From a virus, in the IMG/VR virus record IMGVR_UViG_3300032313_000415, positions 1-29,743 of that record: a stretch of DNA of 29,743 nucleotides; one strand, given 5' to 3'. A program made the position numbers and the translations under genes. Below, in pieces: positions 1-7,857 of the stretch. Position 1 is the first letter of the stretch. Every line of letters begins with the position of its first letter. Under the pieces are notes generated by a model. The model was not told the origin of the DNA. It saw nothing but the letters and a program-made list of their open reading frames with translations, and made no database searches.

Positions 1-809
1 AAAGTATATGTAGTTCCTGTTTGCGTGTTAAAAGCACTTGATGATATTCTATAACCTGTGTCTGAACTCACACTTCCTGCGAGAGTCACACCACCAGATG
101 CACTAATTCCAGAATTAAATCCGGTCAATAAATTAAACGTATTAGTTCCCGTAAAGGTTTGGGTACTAGCTAAACCAGCTAAAACTGTTGTATCACCTGG
201 AAATGTTATTAATTGATCTCCAACAACATTAAAATACAATTGAACACTAGTACCAAAATCGTTATCGCTAAATGTAATTTTTTTTGTGCTTGGAGTTAAA
301 TTTATGGAATATAAAGAGGTTGTGTCATATACTCCTAAATAACCATTAGCTGCAGAAATATCTTGAGATGCAGTAAAATTATTATTTACATTTGTACGAG
401 CAACATTTGTAATAGCCCCAGTGCTACCGTCAATATTCAAAACTCCAGTATTTGAAACAGTCAGAGTGTTTCCAGAAACTGATAGACCTATTCCAGAACC
501 GTTGGTCAAACCAACAGCACCAGTTAGACCACGAATTGAAATAACATAATTTCCAACAGGTCCAGTTGCTCCGGTGTTTCCTTGAGGACCTTGAGAACCA
601 GTTGCTCCGGTGTTTCCTTGAGGACCTTGAGAACCAGTTGCTCCAGTCGGACCAGTTGCGCCAGTATTTCCTTGGGGACCTGTTGCACCAGTTGCCCCAG
701 CTGTTCCAGTGGAATAAACATCCCATGCAGTTCCGTTCCATTGCCAAGAACGACCACCAAAGGTATAAATTTCGTTTAGTGTAGGTGATGGAGGAAAATC
801 TAATGGCAT
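1..809 (-). CDS. Collagen-like tail fibre protein (3' end cut by window)
   Basis: A reading frame opens at the ATG at 809 and stays open to the window edge, so the C-terminus is missing (269 codons seen). The N-terminus contains [13 protein letters not shown], a short aromatic segment often found at the start of aquatic phage fibre proteins. Residues 35-86 are about 17 uninterrupted Gly-X-Y triplets rich in Gly-Ala-Thr, expected to form a collagen-like trimeric stem. A beta-rich, Gly/Thr/Ser-rich shaft follows. It is the last visible gene of the minus-strand fibre cassette. There is no Shine-Dalgarno sequence; a perfect TATAAATA lies 7 nt before the ATG. Two exact 36-base tandem units encode part of the Gly-X-Y block. 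Role as a virion fibre is inferred from domain type and neighbours; the receptor is unknown. Confidence 0.75.
   Translation of the reverse strand, partial: MPLDFPPSPTLNEIYTFGGRSWQWNGTAWDVYSTGTAGATGATGPQGNTGATGPTGATGSQGPQGNTGATGSQGPQGNTGATGPVGNYVISIRGLTGAVGLTNGSGIGLSVSGNTLTVSNTGVLNIDGSTGAITNVARTNVNNNFTASQDISAANGYLGVYDTTSLYSINLTPSTKKITFSDNDFGTSVQLYFNVVGDQLITFPGDTTVLAGLASTQTFTGTNTFNLLTGFNSGISASGGVTLAGSVSSDTGYRISSSAFNTQTGTTYT
565..636 (-). repeat. Two exact 36-base tandem repeats in collagen block
   Basis: 565-600 and 601-636 are identical. The period is 12 codons (four Gly-X-Y triplets), so unit number can change without a frameshift. Degenerate related units continue to about position 710. Confidence 0.9.
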
Positions 810-816
810 GTCTTAA

Positions 817-824
817 TATTTATA
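817..824 (-). promoter_or_regulatory. Late promoter octamer TATAAATA
   Basis: Perfect match to the T4 late promoter octamer on the minus strand, in the 25-base gap upstream of the fibre gene that starts at 809. Only TTAAGAC separates it from the ATG. T4 late transcripts begin about 6 nt after the octamer, so the mRNA would start almost at the start codon. Confidence 0.6.
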
Positions 825-834
825 CCTTATTGAA

Positions 835-2061
835 TTACCTGCTAATTTCTTCCCAGTCCATTGAAGCAAAAACTTTACTGGTATTTTGAGATGCTGTTAC
901 AATTAACACCAATTCATATTGTGTATTTGTAAATGTATTTCTTTCAAGTTGAAATTTGAATAATGCTTCTTTCAGAATGTTTACAGAGTTTCCTGTGTTT
1001 GCAGTAGAACTAAAAAAGCCGCTTGCCAGAATGCGTCCGCTTGTAGCACTGGTAGCGGTTAAATTGTATTCTACAGCGCTGTTTGCTCCAGCAGATATCC
1101 AAGATCCACCACTTGTAACAGCACTAGCCAAAACTTGCCAATTATATTTTTCACCAGTAGTATCTGCCAACAATGAAAGTGCCGTCATAATTACAACAGC
1201 ATCAACACTAGTAGATTTTAATCGCAAAGAAATTACTGGATAGTAAACTTCTTTTGTTGTCAAGGTATAAGAGGTACCAATTGGAGTATTAATGCCTTGT
1301 TGAGATCCATACAATTCGTATCCACCAAAAGATATCACCGTTGAGCAAATTTGCTTCATTGTACTTTGTGATGCCACAGTAGAAGTATTTTCTATTTCGT
1401 ATCTTAAAGGCAATGTTCCAGTAGTCATATAAGTCCCAACATCAAGATTTGCATGATTGAATGTATGGCAAATGATAAACACTCCATCTATTACAAATCC
1501 CATACGAACGCTTCCTGCTCCAAGCCATTCTAAATCCATCCATAAAATTTGTGCTTTAGAAATATCAAGTGTGATGCCAGATTGACCGCTTCCATTCAAT
1601 GTATCCCCATTCCAATTAGACTGTGCAATTCTGGTGTTTACTGTTGATCCACTGACAGAACTTCGTTTTACCAAATAAATATCACTTCCATCAAGTTCAA
1701 CATAAAATCCGTTGGCAGATCCAAAATATCCAGTTCTTTGTCTTAAACCCGATTTGGCTGAATTCATTGTAAACGAAGAAAGAATTTGCAAAGATTTTCC
1801 GGGTTGGTAGGGAAATACCTTTGTAGTTTCACGATATACGTGATTACCAGATGTGACTCCGATTGTCAGATCAACAAGACCTTGGTTGGGATTAAATGCT
1901 GCCGTAGATCCGCTCCCAGTAACACCAGTAACCCATAAGCCATTATCTCGGTATCTATGACTTGAATCAAAAAGTGTAAATGGGTTAACCACGGTTAGTC
2001 TACCAAATGCGTCTGTAGCAGTTGGTACAAAGCCAACTTGATTATTGTATAAGTATGACAT
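835..2061 (-). CDS. Putative virion structural (tail fibre/appendage) protein
   Basis: Protein of 408 residues with no catalytic motif. The N-terminal segment DAFGRLTVVNPFTLFDS resembles the DAFGRLRVS-type start of large structural proteins found in many aquatic phages. The rest looks beta-rich and Ser/Thr/Gly-rich, without signal peptide or membrane segment. I chose the ATG at 2061: it overlaps the previous stop as TAATG and has GGAG 8-9 nt upstream, whereas the in-frame ATG at 2076 lacks such a site and its own codons contain that GGAG. It sits between two collagen-like fibre genes, so it is probably made late and placed on the tail or fibre apparatus. The precise role is unknown. Confidence 0.65.
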   Translation of the reverse strand: MSYLYNNQVGFVPTATDAFGRLTVVNPFTLFDSSHRYRDNGLWVTGVTGSGSTAAFNPNQGLVDLTIGVTSGNHVYRETTKVFPYQPGKSLQILSSFTMNSAKSGLRQRTGYFGSANGFYVELDGSDIYLVKRSSVSGSTVNTRIAQSNWNGDTLNGSGQSGITLDISKAQILWMDLEWLGAGSVRMGFVIDGVFIICHTFNHANLDVGTYMTTGTLPLRYEIENTSTVASQSTMKQICSTVISFGGYELYGSQQGINTPIGTSYTLTTKEVYYPVISLRLKSTSVDAVVIMTALSLLADTTGEKYNWQVLASAVTSGGSWISAGANSAVEYNLTATSATSGRILASGFFSSTANTGNSVNILKEALFKFQLERNTFTNTQYELVLIVTASQNTSKVFASMDWEEISR

Positions 2062-4079
2062 TATATTATTCTCCATCCATTTCTATAAATGAAATGCAAC
2101 CCGGCATTGTCTAAATTTATTATTGCTGAACTTTGATTGTCTATCGTATGTGCTGCAGTGGCTCCGACAATCGTAATCTGACGATTGACTCCGTTTCCTG
2201 CATTTCCTGATTCATCTTTGACTACAATTTCTCTTCCGGTCTCTGGTGCGACTGGTAATGTGACTGTAACTTGACCAGCATAACTTACTCCAATGTAATA
2301 ATCAGATGGCAATGCTGCATAGGTAGCTCCAGTAACTGTCGTTGTTGCAAGAATAGAAATTGAAGTTGTACTAGAACCTCCGGTATTTGTTGGTTGAACC
2401 CACTGATTACTATTACCATCGTTTATATAAACATATTCAATACCATTGTCTGAATCCATCCAACGGTCGCCTTGAGTTACACCAGAAGGAGACGTTGATG
2501 TGTAGAAAAATTTAGATGGTGCAGAACTTTGGGTGGTTCCGTCTTGGAATTGTATAAAAGATTCGGCAAACGTTGAAGCAGAATTTAATATTAATCCCTT
2601 TGGGAGCTGAAGTTCATTGGTAGATTGATTTAATTTAAATGCATTATCACTTTCCAAATCCGTGTTACTAGAATTTGAAAATTGAATTACTCCAGCTGCA
2701 TTTCCCTTGACACTCAAAAGATTAGTTACAGTAACTGCGCCGACTCCAGAAGAAGGGCTCAATGTGATTCCCGGCCCAGCAAGTATACTTGTTACGGCAC
2801 CTTCTGCTCCACCAATTGTTACTGTAAGAGTTTGGCCACTGGAAGTAACATTTACTCCAGCACCAGTAAAATTAATATTTCCAACATACTTGGAAATTCT
2901 CTGGCCATTGAATAGTGCTGCAAGACCACCACCACCGGGCACAGAAAGTTTTCCAATATAATCTATGATCTTTTGTGTATCTGCACCTTTAAACTTACCA
3001 AGAATTTTATCAATGTGCTTGGCATCTAAAGAAATTTTATTATCTTGAAGTACTAAAGGATATTCAACATCTACTACTGTAGACTGTCCATTTTGTCCAG
3101 CAGGACCTACTGGGCCTGCTTCTCCTCTTGGGCCAACAGAACCCTGAGGGCCCATAGGTCCTCTATCACCTTGATCTCCCTTTTCTCCACGCGGACCTTG
3201 CTGTCCCATGGGGCCTTGAGGTCCAATCTTACCTTCAATTCCATCTTGACCGGGTATTCCTTGGTCACCTTTTGGACCTTGAATGCCTTGTAAACCTTGC
3301 GGACCAACCAATCCTTGATCGCCCTTATCGCCTTTCTCACCCTTCTCTCCTTGTTTTCCTTTTGGACCTTGAATTCCTTGGAAACCGGGCTCACCCTGAT
3401 CTCCCTTTTCTCCTTGATCGCCCTTGATGCCTTGAACACCATCTTTTCCATGCTCACCTCTTGGGCCTTGAGGGCCCATTGGTCCGGGTTCACCTTGTGG
3501 ACCTTGAGGTCCAACTTCTCCACGCAAACCTTGTTGACCAATTACTGGAGTAGTTTCCTTGATAATAGTTCTTTCAACTATTTCAATCTTTGGTGGAACA
3601 AGTGGCTTTGAAGCAATTACTGGCTTTGGCTGAACAGGAACAACTTCTTCCAACAAATTTTTGATTTGATTGGAGTTGCCATAAAGTTTTATAACTTTAT
3701 CATTATTGTTCTGTATAAAATAGTGTTCAGAAACACCGTGCCCAAGTTGAAACTTTTCATCATACTGACATGCTGTTATTTCTTTTAACAGAACATTCTG
3801 GAATAGTGGTCCGAAAGGACGTTTTACCTTAAATACTTTTCCAGTAGAGGCAGAATAAGTTTTTGTTGGTTCAAAGTATTCTTTTATCTTTACCGAATTT
3901 CCCTCAATAAGATACTCTTCACCATCTGTGCTACGAAGAAGTAATTTAGTAATTCCAGAACCAATCTTAACCTTTGTTGGGCTGATTGTGGATTCTACAA
4001 TTATAAATTCACAACCTTGTGGCAGTTCTGGGTGCCATTTGGTTAATTTTAATGATGTTTTGTTCTTTCCGAAGAACAT
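2061..4079 (-). CDS. Large collagen-like tail fibre protein
   Basis: Protein of 672 residues in three parts. Residues 1-180 form a non-repetitive N-terminal domain that ends in a Pro/Lys/Val-rich linker. Residues 181-333 are 51 uninterrupted Gly-X-Y triplets rich in GPQ, GDQ, GEK and GPK; a triple helix of that length would span roughly 44 nm at 0.29 nm per residue. Residues 340-672 form a Gly/Thr/Ser-rich C-terminal region with QFQDGTTQSSA and DRWMDSDNGIEYVY motifs common in phage fibre tips. It is most likely a trimeric fibre or virion decoration. The gene lies 12 bases after the preceding gene and 1 base overlaps the following one. It has no Shine-Dalgarno sequence, but AATAAATA ends 6 nt before the ATG. 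Confidence 0.8.
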   Translation of the reverse strand: MFFGKNKTSLKLTKWHPELPQGCEFIIVESTISPTKVKIGSGITKLLLRSTDGEEYLIEGNSVKIKEYFEPTKTYSASTGKVFKVKRPFGPLFQNVLLKEITACQYDEKFQLGHGVSEHYFIQNNNDKVIKLYGNSNQIKNLLEEVVPVQPKPVIASKPLVPPKIEIVERTIIKETTPVIGQQGLRGEVGPQGPQGEPGPMGPQGPRGEHGKDGVQGIKGDQGEKGDQGEPGFQGIQGPKGKQGEKGEKGDKGDQGLVGPQGLQGIQGPKGDQGIPGQDGIEGKIGPQGPMGQQGPRGEKGDQGDRGPMGPQGSVGPRGEAGPVGPAGQNGQSTVVDVEYPLVLQDNKISLDAKHIDKILGKFKGADTQKIIDYIGKLSVPGGGGLAALFNGQRISKYVGNINFTGAGVNVTSSGQTLTVTIGGAEGAVTSILAGPGITLSPSSGVGAVTVTNLLSVKGNAAGVIQFSNSSNTDLESDNAFKLNQSTNELQLPKGLILNSASTFAESFIQFQDGTTQSSAPSKFFYTSTSPSGVTQGDRWMDSDNGIEYVYINDGNSNQWVQPTNTGGSSTTSISILATTTVTGATYAALPSDYYIGVSYAGQVTVTLPVAPETGREIVVKDESGNAGNGVNRQITIVGATAAHTIDNQSSAIINLDNAGLHFIYRNGWRII

Positions 4080-4085
4080 CTATTG

Positions 4086-4093
4086 TATTTATT
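4086..4093 (-). promoter_or_regulatory. Late promoter-like octamer AATAAATA
   Basis: One mismatch to TATAAATA. It overlaps the stop codon (4092-4094) of the upstream fibre gene and is followed by CAATAG and then the ATG at 4079. The gene has no recognisable ribosome-binding site, so this motif probably sets both transcription start and, indirectly, translation start. Confidence 0.5.
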
Positions 4094-5321
4094 AGTATCC
4101 TGAAAGAGGTGCTCTTCTCCATGAATTTCCTGCAGCACAAACATATAGATAATTATTGTCCCAAGCAATGGATCCAGTAACTCCGGCTGAAGTGCTTGTA
4201 GCTGGTGCAGATGCAGGATTTAATACTATTCTATTTTGAACATGAAGTTCACCAAGAGGAGTAGTCACACCACCAATACCAACATATCCAGCACAGCTTC
4301 CAGTAATCCATGCTGTTTTGCCAGAGGCAATCATTAGCTGATAATTTCCTAAAACTGAATTTTCTATTGCTGCTGGATTATTTTGTGCATTTACAGTAGG
4401 TGTTATTGTTACGTCCGGGCAAGAACCTATAAAGACATTACCAACAAGGTCAGTTGCACTAGCTGCTGCTAAAACTCTATATCCTATTATTGTATTATTT
4501 AAAGTAGTGTCTCTAGCAATTGATTTCTTTAATATATCTTTTCCAATTGTCACATTATTTTGACATGTAGTTCCAGGAAATTGAGCCGAAGATTCTCCAA
4601 TTGCTACATTTCCAACTGCATTTATTAGGTTTACATCAGAAAGACTGTTATTTCCAATACAAACATTATTTTGAGAAATTTCTACAAATGCACCCGATAA
4701 AATCTCTTTTCCCACAGTAACACTTCTACTAACAGTCTGGGCAAATTGAAGATTATTGTGCCCGACTACAACTGTACCAGTATCAGCTGTCAACGTGACA
4801 CCGAATCCAAGATTATTATTTCCAATTAAAACTGCATTATCTATAGCAGTAGTTGCTGAAATATAATTATTGTGTCCAACTATAATAGCATCTTGTATAT
4901 TAAAAGCGGATTTTCTATATAATGTTGCTCCTATTAATACAGAAGTTCTATTTTTTGATGAATAAAAAATAGAATCCAAATCTGTTCCCATTATTAGTGC
5001 TTCTGATGCAAATATACTTCCTGTACCAGTATTTGCTAAAAATACTGAACCAAGAGATATTCCATTTGTAAAAGTTTGCAAAGGACCAAAAATATTTGCA
5101 ACACCAGTCGTTACACCTGTGACGTTTCCTGTTAAACCATTCCATGTACAGACACCTTGTAGTTCACCTGTCAATCCATTCCATGTACAGACACCTTGAA
5201 GATCACCTGTCTTACCATTTAAAGAATTTACTCCACCACCAGATCCAGCAGCGCCAGTTGGTCCAACTGGTCCAACTATTCCAAATGGTTGCGTATATAC
5301 TGTTACATTAAAGTCTGCCAT
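4092..5321 (-). CDS. Tail fibre protein with YadA-like repeat head
   Basis: Protein of 409 residues. A short Gly-X-Y stretch near residues 14-28 is followed by two 13-residue repeats with consensus LQGVCTWNGLTGE (about 41-66), a type seen in fibre necks. Residues 127-300 hold ten copies of a hydrophobic-hydrophobic-Gly-Asn motif (for example VLIGNNN, VVVGHNN, VCIGNNSL, VAIGESS) spaced about 17-20 residues, like the left-handed beta-roll head repeats of YadA trimeric adhesins. The C-terminus (LGELHVQNRIVLNP through SWRRAPLSGY) resembles common fibre tips. A GAGG site lies 8 nt before the ATG. It lies 3 bases after the upstream small structural gene, which suggests co-translation. An adhesin-type host-binding role is inferred. 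Confidence 0.75.
   Translation of the reverse strand: MADFNVTVYTQPFGIVGPVGPTGAAGSGGGVNSLNGKTGDLQGVCTWNGLTGELQGVCTWNGLTGNVTGVTTGVANIFGPLQTFTNGISLGSVFLANTGTGSIFASEALIMGTDLDSIFYSSKNRTSVLIGATLYRKSAFNIQDAIIVGHNNYISATTAIDNAVLIGNNNLGFGVTLTADTGTVVVGHNNLQFAQTVSRSVTVGKEILSGAFVEISQNNVCIGNNSLSDVNLINAVGNVAIGESSAQFPGTTCQNNVTIGKDILKKSIARDTTLNNTIIGYRVLAAASATDLVGNVFIGSCPDVTITPTVNAQNNPAAIENSVLGNYQLMIASGKTAWITGSCAGYVGIGGVTTPLGELHVQNRIVLNPASAPATSTSAGVTGSIAWDNNYLYVCAAGNSWRRAPLSGY
5137..5214 (-). repeat. Two 39-base tandem repeats inside a fibre gene
   Basis: Copies at 5137-5175 and 5176-5214 share an identical 23-base core (5137-5159 and 5176-5198) and diverge at a few positions after it. The period is 13 codons, so gain or loss of a unit stays in frame. 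It encodes the LQGVCTWNGLTG neck repeats. Confidence 0.85.
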
Positions 5322-5324
5322 ATA

Positions 5325-5720
5325 TTATCCTCGTGTTACGTCTGGTATTACGTCTATCTTTCCTCGTAAAATTGTCTCTACGCCTATTGGATTTATAGTT
5401 CGTGCCTGAACATCATAAAATACTGGTGTATATGGAGGAAAGGAAATAGTGTAAGTAGATCCAACCGTTATGGCCACCAAACCACCAGTTCCTGTTGCTG
5501 AAATACCACCAACTATACCTTCTGGTGTATAAAATGTATTTCCAGAATCAATATATGTACTATAACTTGCAAAAACTTTTGCAGAATAATAGCCTTTACG
5601 AACCTGCATGGATAGAGTGCATCCAGTAAAGTCATATGTTCCCCCAGTGACCCCAGTCACCGAAAAAACCCATCTTAGACTATCTCCAACAACAACTGTT
5701 TGGTCGTAAATGTTAGACAT
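5325..5720 (-). CDS. Small beta-rich structural protein, possibly fibre/baseplate adaptor
   Basis: Protein of 131 residues, unrecognised at family level. It is beta-strand rich with SLRWVFSVTG near residue 14 and FTGCTLSMQVRKG near 31. This layout resembles the N-terminal adaptor domain of BppU-type upper baseplate proteins, which also hold a short strand-rich fold beginning with a polarity statement on material properties; the likeness is weak. GGAG lies 6 nt before the ATG. It is first in the fibre cassette, 3 bases before the YadA-like fibre gene, behind a hairpin and a CATAAATA late-type motif. A role attaching the following fibre is a guess from position. Confidence 0.5.
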   Translation of the reverse strand: MSNIYDQTVVVGDSLRWVFSVTGVTGGTYDFTGCTLSMQVRKGYYSAKVFASYSTYIDSGNTFYTPEGIVGGISATGTGGLVAITVGSTYTISFPPYTPVFYDVQARTINPIGVETILRGKIDVIPDVTRG

Positions 5721-5730
5721 GTAGGCTCCA

Positions 5731-5760
5731 AAAAATAATAACCTATTAAAGGTTATTATT
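5731..5760 (-). terminator. Rho-independent terminator after the glycosyltransferase gene
   Basis: Perfect 11-base inverted repeat (5734-5744 with 5750-5760, loop of 5). Read on the minus strand the stem is followed by TTTTTT. It lies 26 bases beyond the stop of the glycosyltransferase gene and just before the GGAG of the next gene, so it may end the replication transcript. The stem is A/T-rich, so strength is uncertain; it would also lie in the leader of any transcript from the CATAAATA motif. Confidence 0.6.
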
Positions 5761-5766
5761 TACAAA

Positions 5767-5774
5767 TATTTATG
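5767..5774 (-). promoter_or_regulatory. Late promoter-like octamer CATAAATA
   Basis: One mismatch to TATAAATA, placed between the terminator hairpin and the stop of the upstream glycosyltransferase gene. It would drive the five-gene fibre cassette beginning at 5720 with a leader of about 40 nt containing the hairpin and a GGAG. Confidence 0.5.
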
Positions 5775-5785
5775 ATTTGCGGCAA

Positions 5786-7012
5786 TTAGAGTTTTACAGC
5801 CAAATTTTCTGGACTAATCTTTAAAGTTGTTTTTGGTTCAGGAATTTTTACTGTTTGCATATTCGCTAAAGTCTGTGCCTGTTGGGCATTTATTTGACCT
5901 TGAATCTGGGCAATTGCATTGATATAAGCATTTTTATTATTTTCTACTCTTGGACGGTGTTCTTCTGGAAGATATGGTTCCGAGAGAAGTTTTTCACAAG
6001 CAGCCAATCCCATGTGGTACTTTCCAACATAGAATGCCGTAGTAGCAACTTCATCCAATAGACCCCATCTATAGTTTGCCATATCTACGAACAGAATATC
6101 ATTTTGTGGGGGTGGGATTGTCAGTCCCATTGATGCAACCAGGAATGCATTTCTTGGACGCCCATATTTTCTATAAATGCATGACAGATGATACAAAGAT
6201 TCTGCTCGATCTGGCTTTGTTTCATATGCGCGCATCATGGCATCTGTAATCATCTCAATTGGCTTTTCAAGGATTGCACGACACATGCCTACTCTGAGCC
6301 AAGAAAAATATACTTCTTCTGGCCAAGATTCTAGTTCAGCTCTTTTAATGTATTCTTGTTCAGCAATATCAAACATTCTGGAATCAAATGCAGATTGTGC
6401 TGCATAAAATTGCTTTCTTGGTTGATTAGGATCTTCTGCAAGATACTTCTTTAGAATTTCATAGTCATTCTTATATTTTTCAATATCATTGCCGAATTGT
6501 CTGGATCGGCAACCTTCAGTCCGAACATCCCAAGCATAGTCGCCTTCTAATTTTTGAATGTTCATTGGTTGACGACAAATTGCATATTCGTGCAGTGGTT
6601 CTTCATACCACCATTTTGTTTTACCAATATTAAATAATTGTGCGCGATACCATACGAACTCACCGCGTTGAATCTTTACAACGTAACCATCCAATTCATC
6701 ATTAAACTTTTCAACAGGAAGAGTTCCAGAGATCATATCATCGGCATCGATCATCAATGCCCATTGTGCTTTCCCTTCACATGCTTCGATAGCCAAAGAA
6801 CGGTTATGACCAAAGTCTTTCCATTCATGGTCTAGAATCTCTCCGGGAATTCCCTTGGAATCAAAGAAACTCTTTATAATTTCCTTGGTGTTATCTGTAG
6901 ATCCTGTATCACAGATTACGTAATAGTTAATAAATGGGGCAACAGATTCAAGACAACGTTGAATATTTGGAGCCTCGTTTTTGACGATCATTGATAAAGC
7001 TAACTTGTGCAT
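5786..7012 (-). CDS. Family 2 glycosyltransferase with C-terminal repeat region
   Basis: Protein of 408 residues. The GT-A fold is shown by LSMIVKNEAPNIQRCLES at residues 6-23, CDTGSTDNT at 34-42 and the metal/nucleotide-binding DADD at 89-92. The long C-terminal half is helical with aromatic and Arg-rich segments that look like tetratricopeptide-type repeats, a common arrangement in this subgroup. It would transfer a sugar from a nucleotide-activated donor to an unknown acceptor in the host cytoplasm. I chose the ATG at 7012 because AAGGA lies about 5 nt before it; an ATG at 7018 is in frame but overlaps that site. It follows regA by a few bases and is ended by a hairpin. Between replication and fibre genes, fibre glycosylation is possible but unproven. 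Confidence 0.8.
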   Translation of the reverse strand: MHKLALSMIVKNEAPNIQRCLESVAPFINYYVICDTGSTDNTKEIIKSFFDSKGIPGEILDHEWKDFGHNRSLAIEACEGKAQWALMIDADDMISGTLPVEKFNDELDGYVVKIQRGEFVWYRAQLFNIGKTKWWYEEPLHEYAICRQPMNIQKLEGDYAWDVRTEGCRSRQFGNDIEKYKNDYEILKKYLAEDPNQPRKQFYAAQSAFDSRMFDIAEQEYIKRAELESWPEEVYFSWLRVGMCRAILEKPIEMITDAMMRAYETKPDRAESLYHLSCIYRKYGRPRNAFLVASMGLTIPPPQNDILFVDMANYRWGLLDEVATTAFYVGKYHMGLAACEKLLSEPYLPEEHRPRVENNKNAYINAIAQIQGQINAQQAQTLANMQTVKIPEPKTTLKISPENLAVKL

Positions 7013-7020
7013 TTTCATCC

Positions 7021-7446
7021 TTATGAATTAAAAAATCTACGTAATGAACCGGGATTAAACTTTGGAATAAGTTCCCAGTCATCTCTTTCACCATATTTAA
7101 TTATCTTCAAACCATTGATAGTCATTTTGTCTGATGTTTTTTCTTTATCAATGATTTCAAGCAGTTCCCATTCTTCAAGCAATTGAATAATGGCATTTCT
7201 TCGTTTAATATCTTCTTCAGATACATTTGACGGCAAACCATCAAGTGCAAATAATTCTTTAAAGTGTGCAACTATATACACTCCATTTTTATGAATTAAA
7301 TGACACGATTGATATAATACTTTTTTACCTTTTGGTGATACTCCTATACGAGACAAAGTTTCACGGACAACCATGAAATCTTCTTCATCAAATAGTTTTA
7401 TATGTACACCAATATTATTAAAAATTCTATCCGAAGCTTCTGACAT
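7021..7446 (-). CDS. regA: RegA translational repressor
   Basis: Protein of 141 residues (T4 RegA is about 122). It shows the family pattern FMVVRETLSRIG near residue 24, VLYQSCHLIHKNG near 44 and IVAHFKELFALDG near 58. RegA binds the start region of target mRNAs and blocks translation of early replication proteins, including clamp and clamp-loader messages in T4. It lies directly after gp62 in the conserved gp45-gp44-gp62-regA order. AAGGA lies 7 nt before the ATG. The extra length is at the C-terminus, which ends in a Lys/Arg-containing tail. Confidence rests on sequence pattern and synteny. Confidence 0.93.
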   Translation of the reverse strand: MSEASDRIFNNIGVHIKLFDEEDFMVVRETLSRIGVSPKGKKVLYQSCHLIHKNGVYIVAHFKELFALDGLPSNVSEEDIKRRNAIIQLLEEWELLEIIDKEKTSDKMTINGLKIIKYGERDDWELIPKFNPGSLRRFFNS

Positions 7447-7458
7447 ATCACATCCTTA

Positions 7459-7857
7459 TTAAGATTTTGGACCACCAGTATCCAAGGATTTTTTTATTTT
7501 ATCCAGATCCTCGGGTCCAAGAATATTTAGGACTTCCCTAGCCTTGGATTCTGTGTATCCATATGCTTCTCTAATAAGAGATATATCGTCTTCTGGTTCT
7601 TTCTTTATCCAAGGAGAAAAACGCTTCTTTTTACGAATGCCAAGTCTATGAAAGTCAAACTGGCTCTTGTTGTCGAGCCACGGCACACAATTCATTTCAT
7701 TGGCGTGAAAGATCGTATCAGGGAAATACGATAAACATCGATTTACAACAAATGGTTTATAAAGACGAACATCAGCCTCGTCCTTGTCAAGTAGAGCTTT
7801 TTTGTCGTGATTGATGCTTGCAAGAAAGTCTTTAAGTTTTAGCTCTTCGGGCTTCAT
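7459..7857 (-). CDS. gp62: Clamp loader small subunit gp62
   Basis: Protein of 132 residues, shorter than T4 gp62 (about 187). Residues 34-56 contain KPFVVNRCLSYFPDTIFHAN, the hallmark segment of this family. One gp62 joins four gp44 subunits to form the loader that opens the gp45 sliding clamp onto primer-template DNA. The ATG overlaps the gp44 stop as TGATG, which fits translational coupling to keep subunit ratio. The shortness is at the C-terminus, as in other compact marine T4-like versions as far as I recall. No ATPase motif is expected or seen. Confidence 0.9.
   Translation of the reverse strand: MKPEELKLKDFLASINHDKKALLDKDEADVRLYKPFVVNRCLSYFPDTIFHANEMNCVPWLDNKSQFDFHRLGIRKKKRFSPWIKKEPEDDISLIREAYGYTESKAREVLNILGPEDLDKIKKSLDTGGPKS

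Noticed and set aside
565-636. Possible CRISPR-like array
   Set aside because: Repeats are directly adjacent without spacers and code for collagen triplets.
524-784. Alternative-frame small ORFs over the 36-base repeats
   Set aside because: The frame starting at 809 reads through them as a clean Gly-X-Y protein; the others are repeats of the same DNA in the wrong frame.
3107-3541. Long alternative-frame open frames across the collagen block on both strands
   Set aside because: Periodic Gly-X-Y coding leaves other frames free of stops; those translations have no domain-like content and the collagen frame is unbroken.
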